From Rhizobium sp. RCAM05350 (lineage in GTDB: Bacteria; Pseudomonadota; Alphaproteobacteria; Rhizobiales; Rhizobiaceae): a DNA stretch of 64,000 nucleotides. The DNA lies in assembly GCA_024426085.1 (NCBI GenBank), contig CP087976.1, positions 62,001-126,000 on the forward strand, in the 5' to 3' direction. The translations under genes were made by a program, and so were the position numbers. Position 1 is the stretch's first letter, and each line of letters begins with the position of its first letter. The notes below the pieces were generated by a model. That model ran no database searches and was not told the origin of the DNA. It saw nothing but the letters and a program-made list of their open reading frames with translations. Below are positions 39,655-50,422 of the stretch, one piece after another.

Positions 39655-41144
39655 ATGGATCAGGCCACACAGTTCAATCTGCCGGAACAGCCACGGGATT
39701 TCGGTTTCTTCGTTGATGGAAAATGGGTTGAAACAGGAAATCGGAAACTTGTCGAGCGGCGTAGTCCCGCACACGACGTGTTGGTGACGCGTTACCCGTT
39801 GCACGATCGACGATCTTGACAACGCCGTTGCCGTTGCCCGCAAGGCCTTTGCGGATCGGCGCTGGGCCGGTCTTTCCGGTTCCGATCGCGCTGACGTGCT
39901 TTTGCGCGCCGCCCAGGGAATTCGCTCGCGTCGACGAATTGGCGCTGCTCGAAACATTGGAAACAGGCAAGCCGATCGCTCAGGCACGCGGAGGTTCTTG
40001 GCGGCGCAAACATTTTCGAATATGCCGCTGGCGGCGCCTGTGCCTTGCACGGCGACACGTTCAACAATCTCGGCGACAACATGCTGGCGCTTGTGACCCG
40101 TGAGCCGATCGGTGTCGTCGGGCTGATCACGCCGTGGAACTTCCCTTTCTTCATCCTGTGTGAGCGCGTCCCGTTCATTCTCGCTTCAGGCTGCACGATC
40201 GTCGCCAAACCCAGCGAAGTCACGTCTGCAACCACGTTGTTGCTGGCCGAGATCGTATCCGAGGCGGGACTTCCGGACGGCGTTTTTAATGTCATCACCG
40301 GCAGTGGCAGCGAAATCGGCCAGGCGATGACCGAACATGCGGATATCGACATGGTTTCATTCACCGGTTCCACCGGGGTCGGTCGCAGCACACTGTTGGC
40401 ATCGGCCGGCAATTTCAAGAAGGTCGGCCTCGAACTGGGCGGAAAGAACCCGCAGATCGTCTTTGCCGACGCCAATCTCGACGATGCGGTCGACGGCGTT
40501 ATTTTCGGCCTTTGTTTCAATGCCGGGCAGTGCTGTGTCGGCGGCAGCCGCGCCGTGGTCGAAAAATCGATTGCGGCCGAGTTCGAAAAGAGGCTGAAGG
40601 AGAAATTTGCAAAGGTGCGCATCGGCGATCCGCTCGATCCCCGCACGCAGATGGGCTCGATCATTACCACGGGACAGAACGACACCATTCTCGGCTATAT
40701 CGAGAAGGGCAAGGCCGAGGGCGCTCGACTGGTGTGCGGTGGCGGCGCTCTTGCAGCAAAGGTCGGTCAGTTCATCCAGCCGACGGTGTTTGCCGACGTA
40801 ACGATGGACATGACGATTGCGCGAGGAAATCTTCGGGCCGGTACTGACGATCACCACTTTCGAAACCTTCGAAGAAGCAATGACGATCGCCAACGATACG
40901 ATCTATGGCCTTTCCGCCAGTATCTGGACCACCAATCTCGACAAGGCGGCACAGGCTTTCCGGCGGGTCCAGGCCGGGCGCGTCTGGGTCAACACCACGA
41001 TCACCGGCGGCCCGGAAACGCCCATCGGCGGCTTCAAGCAATCGGGGAACGGGCCGCGAGACGGGTATCTATGGTGTAGAGGAATATACCGAAATCAAGA
41101 CGGTTCACATCGCTCTGGGCGGCCGCAACCACTGGGTCGCATGA
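39655..41144 (+). CDS. Aldehyde dehydrogenase (NAD-dependent, multiple frameshifts)
   Basis: It oxidises an aldehyde to a carboxylate. Motifs: FGFFVDGKWVETG at the start, VVGLITPWNFPFFILCERV, FTGSTGVGRSTLL, the general-base glutamate in LELGGKNPQIVF, and the nucleophile in FNAGQCCVGGSR. The C-terminus has EIFGPVLTITTFETFEEAM, YGLSASIWTTNLDKA and GIYGVEEYTEIKTVH. Breaks lie near 39803, 39915, 40005, 40815 and 41060. Rebuilt length is about 496, normal. The ATG 39655 follows GGGAGAGAAAC. It is preceded by its own operator and followed by the GMC gene with a 4-base overlap. Confidence 0.88.
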
Positions 41145-42739
41145 TGGCGCAGAAGGGATACGACTACGTCATCATCGGTGGCGGTTCGGCGGGCTGCGTA
41201 CTCGCCAACCGCCTGAGCGAAAACCCGGCCGTGCGGGTCCTCCTTCTGGAGGCCGGCGGCAGGGATACCAATCCCTACATCCACATGCCGGTGGGTTTCG
41301 CCAAGATGACCACCGGTCCTCTGACCTGGGGGCTGGTGACCGCACCGCAGAAACACGCGAACAATCGCGAGATCCCCTATGCGCAGGCGCGTGCTCGGCG
41401 GCGGCAGTTCGATCAATGCGGAGGTCTACACCCGCGGCACGGCTTCGGATTTCAATCGCTGGGCGCGGCAGGAAGGGTGCGAAGGCTGGTCATTCGATGA
41501 TGTCCAGCCCTATTTCCTCCGGTCTGAAAGCAACGATACGCTTGCCGGCGAATATCATGGCACGGACGGTCCCTTGGGGGTTTCCAACCTCAACCCGCTG
41601 CCGCTGACGAAGGTCTTCGTCAAGTCCTGCCAGCAACTGGGCATGCCCTATAATCCGGATTTCAACGGCCCCGTTCAGCGGGGGACTGGAGCCTATCAGA
41701 CGACGATTCGCAGCGCCCGCCGTTGCTCGGCAGCGGTTGCCTATCTGGGGCCTGCAAAGAGCCGCAAGAACCTCACGATAGAGACGGGTTGCCTGACGAC
41801 CCGCATCCTGTTCGACGCCAATCGCGCCATCGGCTTGGAGTACCGGCAAAACGGTACGATGAAGACTGTGCGGGCCGAGAGCGAAATCCTGGTGACGGGC
41901 GGCGCCATCGGTTCGCCGAAGATCATGCTTCTGTCCGGCGTCGGACCCGCGGGACCAACTCGCGGCCCATGGAATTCCCGTCGTGCACGATCTGCCCGGG
42001 GTCGGCCAAAACCTGCAAGATCATTTCGGTGTCGATATCGTCTACGAACTCAAGGACGCCACAAGCCTGGACAAATACAACAAGCTGCACTGGATGATAT
42101 GGGCCGGGCTGCAATACGCACTGTTCAAAACCGGGCCGGTTGCCTCCAACGTCGTTGAAGGCGGCGCCTTCTGGTATGCAGACAAGAACCGGCAAGGATC
42201 CGGACCTGCAATTTCATTTCCTGAATGGCGCCGGCGTCGAGGCCGGCGTACCCGTCATTCCGTCGGGTTCTGGCTGCACGCTCAACTCCTACACGCTGAG
42301 GCCTAAAAGCCGTGGCTCCGTCACCCTGCGCAGTTCCCGTGTGGAAGACCTCCCGATCGTCAACCCCAACTTCATCGTGGATCCGGACGACCTGAAAACC
42401 TCCGCCGAAGGTGTGAGGATCAGCCGCGAGATCATGAACCAGCCGGAATTCCTGAAACACATCAAGCAGGAACACTTTCCGGGCAAGGACGTGCGCACGC
42501 AGGCGGATTTCGAGAATTACGCCCGCCAATACGGCCGCACCTCCTATCACCCGGTCGGCACATGCAAGATGGGGACGGATTCGCTGGCTGTCGTTGACCC
42601 GCAATTGCGGGTGAGGGGGCTGGAGGGCATCCGCATCTGCGATTCCTCCGTCATGCCGAGCCTGATCGGCTCGAATACCAATGCGCCGACGATCATGATC
42701 GGCGAAAAGGCAAGCGATCTCATTCGTGGAAACAGATAG
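41141..42739 (+). CDS. GMC-family FAD-dependent oxidoreductase (choline dehydrogenase-like)
   Basis: A flavoprotein that oxidises primary or secondary alcohols. The FAD-binding start is YDYVIIGGGSAGCVLANRL; ALGGGSSINAEVYTRG-like sequence (VLGGGSSINAEVYTRG) and EILVTGGAIGSPKIMLLSGVG are the two GMC signatures. The catalytic histidine region is RTSYHPVGTCKMG, and the end is SSVMPSLIGSNTNAPTIMIG. Breaks lie near 41395, 41950 and 42195. Rebuilt length is about 532, normal. There are two adjacent start ATGs (41141 and 41144). It extends the oxidation series of the ADH and ALDH. Confidence 0.9.
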
Positions 42740-42761
42740 GTCGGCCACCCTGCAACAGGAA

Positions 42762-42796
42762 AGACCGGCGGCCCATTGGGCCGCCGGTCTGGTTTT
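42762..42796. terminator. Strong intrinsic terminator between convergent genes
   Basis: AGACCGGCGGCCC pairs perfectly with GGGCCGCCGGTCT across a three-base loop, followed by GGTTTT. It lies between the GMC gene (plus) and the aldo-keto reductase gene (minus), so it likely ends both transcripts. Confidence 0.85.
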
Positions 42797-42816
42797 CAGC
42801 TTCGCATTTTGATGGA

Positions 42817-43635
42817 TCAGTCCCAATCCGGCGCCCAGGGAACCTTGTCGCTGCCGACGACGCGGTAATTGGTGCCAGTGAGTTTCGATATCCGGGCCAT
42901 GTCGACGCTTGAGAGGACGAAATCCATGATTTCGAAATTTGCCCGGATATTGTCTTCCTTTGTCGACATGGTATTGATCGAGATGCCCTGCTGCAGGATC
43001 CAGCGCAAAACGACCTGCCCGGCGGACTTTCCGTAGATCGCACCGATCTCGCCAAAAATCGGATATTTGAACACTTCACCACGCGCCACCGAAGAATAGG
43101 ACGCCAGCGGTATGCCGGTCTCGGCCGCCGCCTTGAGGAGTATGCTTTGGTCGATCAGGGGATGGAACTCCACCTGGTTCGTAACCACTGGCTCCTCGGA
43201 GATGGCCACGGCATCGTGCATCATCTTTGCGGTGTAATTGGAGACCCCGATATGGCGCGTCAGACCCTCCGCTTTGGCCTTCGCCAGCAGCTTCAGAGAT
43301 GGCGCGATGTTGTGGTCCAGAGGCGGCCAGTGCACCAGCAGCGCGTCGACATAGTCGAGCCGTAGATCGCGCAGACTTTGTTCGACCGAGGCGAGGAATT
43401 TGTCCTCTCCGAAACTTTCGGGATGAACCTTGGTCGTTACCAGCAGTTCATCGCGCGGCACGTCGATCGTGGCAAGCGCTGCTCCGACATCAGCTTCGTT
43501 CTCATAGAGTTGCGCCGTGTCGATGGACCGATAGCCGATGTCTATCGCAATTCGAAGTGCCGACGCTAACGCCTCACCACGCAGCGGAAACGTCCCGAAC
43601 GAACGCTGAAATGTCTTGGTGAAATAGAGACTCAT
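42817..43635 (-). CDS. Aldo-keto reductase (2,5-diketo-gluconate reductase type)
   Basis: A NADPH-dependent barrel enzyme of 272 residues, intact. The catalytic tetrad is visible: Asp and Tyr in SIDTAQLYENEADVGAAL, Lys in LLVTTKVHPES, His in VDALLVHWPP. The cofactor region is INTMSTKEDNIRANFEI. The ATG lies at 43635, upstream of GATCAAAGGAGGAGG read on the minus strand. It shares a divergent promoter region, with one operator at 43769, with the CoA-transferase operon. It probably reduces or oxidises a carbonyl intermediate of the pathway. Confidence 0.92.
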   Translation of the reverse strand: MSLYFTKTFQRSFGTFPLRGEALASALRIAIDIGYRSIDTAQLYENEADVGAALATIDVPRDELLVTTKVHPESFGEDKFLASVEQSLRDLRLDYVDALLVHWPPLDHNIAPSLKLLAKAKAEGLTRHIGVSNYTAKMMHDAVAISEEPVVTNQVEFHPLIDQSILLKAAAETGIPLASYSSVARGEVFKYPIFGEIGAIYGKSAGQVVLRWILQQGISINTMSTKEDNIRANFEIMDFVLSSVDMARISKLTGTNYRVVGSDKVPWAPDWD

Positions 43636-43768
43636 TGATCCTCCTCCTTTGATCCGTGCTGTCGTCGACGAACCCGAATACGAGCGATGCCGTGGCCGCC
43701 GTTATCTGAAAGCGTTGTTCTCTTCGTCCGATTTCCTCTTGATCGGATTGAAACCCTCGGCTATCTTA

Positions 43769-43787
43769 TAACCAACCAGTTACTTAA
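43769..43787. promoter_or_regulatory. Operator-like dyad C in a divergent promoter region
   Basis: TAACCAACCAGTTACTTAA lies in the 185-base gap between the aldo-keto reductase (minus) and the CoA-transferase (plus). A single site could control both directions. It is followed by TAGC, as is the reverse complement of the site at 56815. Confidence 0.6.
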
Positions 43788-43820
43788 TAGCAAGCTGGCT
43801 GAGCTGAAGTGGGAGAGGAA

Positions 43821-45397
43821 ATGTCCAAGATCAAAACTGCCGCGGAAGCCGTCGTGGGGATCCGGGATGGCGCTACGATTGCCGTCAATTCATCAAGCGG
43901 CCTGTGCTGCCCTGATGCCGTGCTTGCTGCGCTGGGCGAGCGCTTTCGCGCGGAGGGCTCCCCCGAAACCTGACGACGATCCATCCGATTGCTGCCGGCG
44001 ATATGTTCGGAACCAAGGGCATAGACCATCTTGCGCAACCCGGAATGATTTCCACCGTCATCGGCGGTTCCTATCCCTCCGGCCCGTCATCGGCGGAGCC
44101 TCCGCTCATCTGGCAGATGCTCGGACGAAACGAGATCGCCGCCTACAACGTGCCGAGCGGTGTCATTTTCGACATGCTGCGCGAGGCTGCCGCCAAGCGT
44201 CCCGGCGTTCTCACCAAGGTGGGCATGGACACGTTTGTCGATCCGGCGCAGCAGGGTTGTGCCATGAACGAGGCGGCTGCCCGCAAGCCGATCGTGCGCA
44301 AGGTGGAGTTCGACGGCGAGGAATGGCTCTATTTTCCGGCGATCGCGCCGACCGTCGGCATCATCCGGGCAAGCACGGCGGATGAGCGCGGCAACCTGAC
44401 GTTCGAACACGAAGGCGCCTATCTGGGCGCAATGGAAGTGGCACTCGCCGCCCACAACAGCGGCGGCAAGGTCATCGCCCAGGTAAAGCGCATCGCCCAG
44501 GCCGGCTCTTTGCGGCCCCACGACGTGCGTGTTCCCGGCATTCTCGTCGACTATATCGTAGAGGCGCCCGACCAGTTGCAGACGACTGCGACGGTTTATG
44601 ACCCGGCGATCTCAGGGGAGTTGTTCCGACCGCTCGACACGTTCCGCACACCGGATTTCGATGTAGCCAAGGTTATCGCCCGGCGCGTCGCCATGGAACT
44701 GAAGAAGGGGTGGGCCGTAAACATCGGCTTTGGTATTTCAGCAAACGTGCCGCGCATCCTTTTGGAGGAAGGCAGACATGGCGACGTCACCTGGCTGATC
44801 GAGCAGGGGGCGGTCGGCGGAATTCCGCTTCTCGATTTCAAGTTCGGCTGCTCATCGAACGCTGAAGCCTTCGTCGCCTCGCCGCACCAGTTCACCTATT
44901 TTCAGGCAGGCGGATCCGATGCATCGCTGCTCTCTTTCCTGCAGATCGACAAGGAAGGCTCGGTCAACGTTTCCAAGCTCGCCGTACGACCGCATGTGAC
45001 GGCCGGTGCGGGCGGCTTCGTCGATATCACCTCCCGGGCCAAACGGATCATCTTCTCCGGCTATTTCAATGCCGGCGCCAAGTTCGACATTGTCGACGGC
45101 AAGCTCGTCATTACCAAGGAAGGCAAGGTGGCGAAGATCGTCGACAAGGTCGATCATGTCTCCTTTTCCGGAAAGCGCGGCGTCGCACAGGGTCAGGACG
45201 TCACCTACGTCACGGAGCGTTGCGTTCTCAAGCTGACGCAGCAAGGGCTGGTGGTGACGGAAGTGGCTCCGGGCATCGATGTCGACCGCGATATCCTCGC
45301 CCAGGCGCAGACGCCGCTGAAGATTTCGCCCGACCTGCGCGTCATGGACGCTCTGCTGTTCCAGCCGGCAGTTTTTGGGCTGGATCTCGAGCGATGA
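43821..45397 (+). CDS. CoA-transferase (acetate/propionate CoA-transferase type, fused subunits)
   Basis: A family-I CoA-transferase carrying alpha and beta halves in one chain of about 525 residues. It moves CoA from a donor acyl-CoA to a free acid. Half 1: IRDGATIAVNSSSG and GMISTVIGGSYPSGPSS. Half 2: KGWAVNIGFGISANVPRIL and WLIEQGAVGGIPLLDFKFG, whose glutamate forms the CoA thioester. One break near 43965 (rebuilt NLTTIHPIAAGDMFG). The ATG 43821 follows GGGAGAGGAA. The stop overlaps the next start (ATGA). It is likely the activation step that links the oxidised acid to acyl-CoA chemistry. Confidence 0.9.
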
Positions 45398-46186
45398 CGG
45401 GGGAAGCGGAGGGTGGTCACACAATCACGCTCGACGTCGACGGCGCAATCGCGACCTTGACCTTCTGCCGTCCCGGCAAGCTGAACGCTTTGGACGAATT
45501 GATGGTCGAACAGCTTGCCGCGACCTGCCGCAGGATCGAGCGCGACACCACGATCCGCGTCGTCATTGTCACCGGACAAGGCAAGGCCTTTTCCGCCGGC
45601 GGCGACATCGAGGCATGGGGGCGAATACGCCGATGGAATTCGGCCGCTTCTGGTTGCGGGAGGGCCATACTGCGTTCGATGCGCTTGCCAGATTGCGCCA
45701 GCCGGTAATCGTGGTCCTGAACGGCCACGCGCTCGGCGGCGGGCTGGAGCTTGCGGCACTTGCCGATATGCGCATTGCCGAAAGCCACGTGAAGATAGGG
45801 CTTCCGGAAACAGGCCTCGGCATCATCCCCGGCTGGTCGGGCACGCAACGTGCCGTGCGCCGTTTCGGGTTCACAGATCGTCCGTCGGATGGCGGTATTC
45901 GGGGAAATCCTGAGCGCTACGGAAGCACAGACGTTCGGTATCGTCCGATCGCGTCGTGCCGACGGGCGAGGGGATGACCCTTGCCCGCGAAATCGCCGAA
46001 CGCACAGCGCTTCGCGCGCCGCTCGCGACAGAACTTGCCAAGATGCTCGTCAATGCGGCGGAAGGCGAAGAGCGGGAGAGGGTGCTCAGATCCATGGCCG
46101 GCATCGTTGCCGCAGGTACCGAGGATCCGAAGGAGGGCATCGCCGCCTTCCGCGAAAAACGAAAGCCCGATTTCAAGGGGCGATAA
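45394..46186 (+). CDS. Enoyl-CoA hydratase/isomerase family protein
   Basis: A crotonase-fold enzyme that hydrates or isomerises an enoyl-CoA. Oxyanion-hole loops are KAFSAGGDIEAWG and LNGHALGGGLELAAL; the catalytic glutamate region is KIGLPETGLGIIPGWSGTQ. Breaks lie near 45620, 45885 and 45950. Rebuilt length is about 263, normal. It is translationally coupled to the CoA-transferase, so it probably acts on the same CoA ester, downstream of the acyl-CoA dehydrogenase encoded at 56.9 kb. Confidence 0.88.
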
Positions 46187-46229
46187 CCGCGCTGGCCGAT
46201 GGCTGGACCTGCATCTGGAGGACTAGATA

Positions 46230-46541
46230 ATGATACGGCATTTCGTGCTTCTACGTTTCAAGGACGACGTATCCTCGGAGACAAAACTGTCGATCTATGA
46301 GGAACTCGAAGCATTGAAGCACCATGTCGGCGGTATTCTCGCCTTCCACGCCGGCCCGAATGTCAGCGTTGAAACGGATCTCATCCGTGGCTTCAAGGAC
46401 GTTTTCTGGTTTGATTTCGAAGATGAGGCTGCGCGAGACGCCTATATTGTCGAACCTCGTCATCAGGCGGTCGGTGCCCGCATCGTTGCCCATACCGAGA
46501 ACGGCAGCGATGGCGTCGTCGTCGTCGATGTAAAGGTCTGA
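46230..46541 (+). CDS. Dabb-family stress-responsive alpha/beta-barrel protein
   Basis: A 103-residue intact ferredoxin-like-fold protein. Family signs are the N-terminal IRHFVLLRFKDDVS with His-3, the FHAGPNVSVE strand, FKDVFWFDFEDEAARDAY and PRHQAVGARI. Members form dimeric barrels and are often small enzymes or helper proteins in sugar and polyol catabolic clusters, role mostly unknown. It ends 2 bases before the glycerate kinase gene, so it is in the same operon. Confidence 0.85.
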   Translation: MIRHFVLLRFKDDVSSETKLSIYEELEALKHHVGGILAFHAGPNVSVETDLIRGFKDVFWFDFEDEAARDAYIVEPRHQAVGARIVAHTENGSDGVVVVDVKV

Positions 46542-46543
46542 CG

Positions 46544-47806
46544 ATGCTCGATCCGCGCGGGTTCCTTGTCTCGTTGTTCGATGCCGCCGTCGCCGCGGCG
46601 GATGCCGACTGCGCGCCGTGCGCGCCGGCCTGCCGCAAAAAGCCGAAGGGGCGCACCGTCGTCGTCGGAGCCGGAAAGGGTGCTGCTCATCTGGCCCGGG
46701 CGCTGGAGCATGCCTGGCCGGATCCGCTCGAAGGCGTGATCGTCACTCGCTACGGTTACGGTGTGGCATGCGAGAATATCGAGGTTTTGGAAGCTGGGCA
46801 TCCCGTACCGGACGCGGCTGGGCTTGTCGCCTCCGGGCGGCTGTTGTCTGCCGTCTCGGGTCTCAGTGAAGATGATTTGGTGATCGCGCTGATCTGCGGT
46901 GGCGGTTCCTCGCTTCTGCCGGCGCCGGCAGAAGGGCTGACGCTCACCGACGAGATCGAACTGAACAAGGTTCTGCTTTCAAGTGGCGCGCCGATTTCAG
47001 CCATGAACACCATCCGCAAGCACGTGTCGCGCATAAAGGGCGGCCGGCTGGCGGTCGCGGCCTGGCCCGCTCGGGTGGCCAGCCTGATCGTCTCTGATAT
47101 TCCGGGAGACAATCCGGCCGCCGTTGCTTCCGGCCCGACCGTGGCCGACGCAACAGGCCCGCAGGAGGCCCTGGCGGCGATCCGGCGCTACGGCATTTCC
47201 GTGTCTGAGAAAATCATCCGGCATATTGAAGGTTGTGGATCGGCCGCGCCTCTCCCGGACGACCCACGGCTTTTGCGCAACACCCATCAGATCATCGCAT
47301 CTTCCGCGGTATCGCTGGAGGCCGCAGCCGCCAAGGCGGCGGCGGCGGGTATTCCTGCAGTCATTCTGTCGGATTCGGTGGAAGGGGAGGCGAGGGAGGC
47401 TGCGAACATGCATGCGGCCATCGCACGCGAGGTGATGAACAAGAACAGGCCATTCTCAAAACCGGTCGTCTTGCTGTCAGGCGGTGAAACAACCGTAACG
47501 ATCTCAGGGTCGGGCAAGGGCGGACGGAATTCCGAATTCCTTTTGTCTCTGGCTCTGGGCATAGATGGTCACGAGAATATCCACGCTCTTGCGGCCGATA
47601 CCGACGGGATCGATGGGAGCGAAGACAACGCCGGCGCGTTTGCAGATGGCTCGACCGTTGCCCGTTTGAGAAAGGCCGGCGTTGATCCCGCAGCATTCCT
47701 TTCGAACAACGATGCCTGGACGGCCTTCAATGCTGTCGACGACCTCTTCGTACCCGGCCCAACGGGAACGAATGTCAATGATTTTCGGGCGATACTGCTT
47801 CTCTAG
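46544..47806 (+). CDS. Glycerate 2-kinase (MOFRL family)
   Basis: It phosphorylates glycerate, or a related hydroxyacid, to the 2-phosphate and feeds lower glycolysis. It is an intact 420-residue protein with DUF4147 motifs VVVGAGKGAAHLARALE, LEAGHPVPDAAGL, ALICGGGSSLLPAPAEGLTL, AMNTIRKHVSRIKGGRLA and SDIPGDNPAAVASGPT, then a C-terminal MOFRL domain VLLSGGETTVTI…GGRNSEFLLSLAL and ADTDGIDGSEDNAGA. Such genes are also named hydroxypyruvate reductase (ttuD), but the kinase role is better supported. It ends the CoA-transferase operon. Confidence 0.92.
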   Translation: MLDPRGFLVSLFDAAVAAADADCAPCAPACRKKPKGRTVVVGAGKGAAHLARALEHAWPDPLEGVIVTRYGYGVACENIEVLEAGHPVPDAAGLVASGRLLSAVSGLSEDDLVIALICGGGSSLLPAPAEGLTLTDEIELNKVLLSSGAPISAMNTIRKHVSRIKGGRLAVAAWPARVASLIVSDIPGDNPAAVASGPTVADATGPQEALAAIRRYGISVSEKIIRHIEGCGSAAPLPDDPRLLRNTHQIIASSAVSLEAAAAKAAAAGIPAVILSDSVEGEAREAANMHAAIAREVMNKNRPFSKPVVLLSGGETTVTISGSGKGGRNSEFLLSLALGIDGHENIHALAADTDGIDGSEDNAGAFADGSTVARLRKAGVDPAAFLSNNDAWTAFNAVDDLFVPGPTGTNVNDFRAILLL

Positions 47807-48149
47807 GCGCTGGATATCGACCGCTCTTATGATTGGCATGCAGACACGCTCTCATGATCGTCATGGGGGTTAGGAAGCATAGATTTGCAGCGCCAATGTT
47901 ACACCGGCGTTATTAGATTTCAACCTGACAGGTGTGCCGCGATCCGATCGGACGACGATTGATCACGCTCTCATCCGCGGATTGATTACCGCATTTCCCA
48001 TGTTCGTCGCGGGCCTTCCTCTCTCTAAGGACGGGCATAAGCCGAAGCTCGCCCCAACGTGTCTCGAGGATTTCCCATCATGCCTGGATTTCGCGGCACG
48101 CCGGTCAGGTTGTTATGTGGTTATCAGAACTCCGGTGAGCTAATTTTCC
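47807..48149. other. Gap between glycerate kinase gene and IS110 element
   Basis: I see no gene in these 343 bases. Part of it must be the non-coding end of the IS110-type element, but I found no clear terminal inverted repeat or target duplication, which this IS family generally lacks. A weak 69-codon plus-strand frame at 47934-48143 has no known domain. Confidence 0.4.
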
Positions 48150-49258
48150 TCATCGAGCCGGCTGGATATGTCGGCTCACGTCCCACACAAAACCTGCCAG
48201 CTCACGAGCGATCGCAGTTATGACCTTTGGTTGCGGCTTGCCGGTCACCGAGAGCCGCCGGTATCGCTGACACAGCCTGGCCTGTGCCTTCCACCCGATG
48301 GCCCGGATCTCTTCCGGAAGATGTTCGACCCGCATCCTGTACCGTCGTTCCTCGCGTGCCGGCAAGCGATAGGACCATGCGGCCTCGACCAGCATGGCGC
48401 GCGCTTCTCCGTTTCCGTTTTTGTAATTGCCCCGCGCCGCGTTCGCGATCCGCTCGATGCCTCCGATGGTACAAGCCCAAGCCAGCCCATAAGATGCTTG
48501 GGTGTTTGGAACCGAGCGAGGTCGCCGATCTCGGTGACGAGCGTAGCCGAGATCACAAGGCCGACGCCGCGCAACGCCTGCAGGGCCCTCACGAGCGGCG
48601 CTAGCGACCAGCCTTCCATCGCTTCCTGAAGCATTTGGTCGAGGCGTTCGCACCGAGCCTGCGCTTCCTCGATGCGGCGAATGCATTCACCGAAGACGAA
48701 CTGCTGATGAGGCGAACCAAAAGCTTGCTCGCCCAACCATCGCCAATGCATCCGTGTCCAGTTCGTTCGGCCGGGGTATTTGCGTCCGTGCCGGAGCAGA
48801 AATCCCAGCAGCATCTGCCGGGCAGCGACAAGATCGCCCTTCGCCTGACGCCGCGCCCTGACCAGATCGCGCATCGCCTCGTGATCTTCATCCGGAACCC
48901 AGATCGCCGTCAGTTCACCCGCACGCAGCAACCTGGCGAGCGTAACGGCATCCCTCCGGTCGTTCTTGATCCGATCACCGCGTTTCTTCGGCATCATCGA
49001 TGGAGCGATGACACTGCAGGATGCGCCCAGTTGCTGAAGCTGGCGATAAATTCCGTACCCGCATCCGCCAGCCTCGTAACAGAAATACAGTTCCACACTG
49101 CATCCGGAAAGCCGGTCGAAAAGGCGTCGGATAGCTTCCGGGGTGTTGGGGATCGTTCCATAGAATCTGACTTCGCCGTCGCGTGTTGCGTCGGCAATTG
49201 CGACCGCGACCGTTTCCTTGTGAACGTAAAGGCCAATGAATTTCATCTGGGTCATCGT
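48150..49258 (-). mobile_element. IS110-family transposase (insertion sequence)
   Basis: A DEDD-type transposase with an N-terminal RuvC-like part MKFIGLYVHKETVAVAIAD, LYFCYEAGGCGYGIYRQL and RIKNDRRDAVTLARLLRAGEL. The C-terminal Transposase_20 region is LQALRGVGLVISATLVTEIGD and HLMGWLGLVPSE. A break near 48400 splits off the last 85 residues (YRLPAREERRYRMRVEHLP). The start at 49258 follows AGGAGAGTGACG. The usual first catalytic aspartate (IGLDVHK) is tyrosine here, so this copy may be inactive. It sits between two operons of the catabolic regulon. Confidence 0.9.
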
Positions 49259-49342
49259 CACTCTCCTGGTTGGTGGCATGGACAGTTCCTATGCTACCAA
49301 CCGACCTCCAGAGCTGGGAGGGAATGACGGTCATTGGGTCTA

Positions 49343-49383
49343 AGACAAGGCGAGCATGGGAATGGCTCGCCTTGTCTCTTTTT
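49343..49383. terminator. Strong intrinsic terminator between IS element and aldo-keto reductase
   Basis: AGACAAGGCGAGC pairs perfectly with GCTCGCCTTGTCT around a nine-base loop, followed on the plus strand by CTTTTTG. It lies 3 bases past the stop of the minus-strand aldo-keto reductase gene and probably works in both directions. Confidence 0.8.
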
Positions 49384-49385
49384 GC

Positions 49386-50402
49386 CTAAGCGGGTGTGGG
49401 GGCGTCTTCGCGCAGTAAGCCCTTGCGCTTCAATTCGCTCCAGAAGTCCGTCGGGATTGCGTGGCTGAACCATTCGAGATTCTTGTTTAGCTGCTCGACG
49501 GTGCGTGTCCCCGCAACGAAGGCGGGGATTGCGGGATGCGCAACCACGAACTGCATCGCGGCGGCCGGCAATGGAACGTTATACTCCTTGCAGACAGCCT
49601 CGATGCCCCGGACCTTCTCCATGATAGACGCCGGCGCCGGCGCATAATTGTACTTTGCACCCTCGATAGCACCCGTCGCCAAGATGCCCGAGTTGAAGCC
49701 ACCGCCGATGATCACGGCAGCATTGCGCTCCTGGCAAAGCGGCAGGAACGCATCGAGCGATTCCTGTTCGAGCAGCGTGTATCGGCCGGCAAGCAGAAAA
49801 CAATCGAAATCGCGCTGTTTGAGCGCTTCGTGGCAGACTTCCCACTCGTTGACGCCGACGCCGATCGCCTTGACGACGCCCTCGTCGCGGAGCTGCGACA
49901 ACGCTTTCCACGCGCCGTCCATCGCCTGCCGGAACACTTCGGGCTGATCGGCGCCACGCGTGAAAACGTCGATATCGTGGATGAAGCAGATATCCATACG
50001 CTCGAGTGCCAGACGCTGTAGCGAATCCTCGAAAGCGCGCATGGTGCCATCGTAGCTGTAGTCGAAGATCATTTCGTTCGGTGCGGCATTGTTCCACGGC
50101 GAGAAATCGATCTCGGAGCGCCGCTTCGGCTTCAGCACGCGACCGACCTTCGAAGAAAGGACGAAATCGTCGCGGCTTTTCCAGCGCAGAGAATACCCAG
50201 TGCGCAATTCCGCGAGACCATGGCCGTACATAGGCGCCGTGTCGTAGAATCGTACGCCACCGTCCCACGCGGCCTGGATCATTGCATCCGACATCTGCTC
50301 GTCGATAGGGCGAAAAATATTGCCTATCGGCGCGGTGCCGAAGGCGAAATTGGTCACCTCCAGATCGACCCGGCCAAATTTCCTCTTCGCTAACGGTTTC
50401 AT
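49386..50402 (-). CDS. Aldo-keto reductase (D-threo-aldose/pyridoxal dehydrogenase type)
   Basis: A barrel oxidoreductase of 338 residues, intact. Motifs: FGTAPIGNIFRPI, the Asp and Tyr in VRFYDTAPMYGHGLAELRTG, Lys in DFVLSSKVGRVLKP, and the His pair in MDICFIHDIDVF. This branch (L-fucose dehydrogenase/D-threo-aldose 1-dehydrogenase) oxidises aldoses to lactones. The start is the ATG at 50402 because AGGGAGGAATAT precedes it; the earlier in-frame ATG at 50429 lies in the operator. The promoter reads TTGTCA-17-ATTATA on the minus strand. Confidence 0.92.
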   Translation of the reverse strand: MKPLAKRKFGRVDLEVTNFAFGTAPIGNIFRPIDEQMSDAMIQAAWDGGVRFYDTAPMYGHGLAELRTGYSLRWKSRDDFVLSSKVGRVLKPKRRSEIDFSPWNNAAPNEMIFDYSYDGTMRAFEDSLQRLALERMDICFIHDIDVFTRGADQPEVFRQAMDGAWKALSQLRDEGVVKAIGVGVNEWEVCHEALKQRDFDCFLLAGRYTLLEQESLDAFLPLCQERNAAVIIGGGFNSGILATGAIEGAKYNYAPAPASIMEKVRGIEAVCKEYNVPLPAAAMQFVVAHPAIPAFVAGTRTVEQLNKNLEWFSHAIPTDFWSELKRKGLLREDAPTPA

Positions 50403-50422
50403 ATATTCCTCCCTTGATGCAG

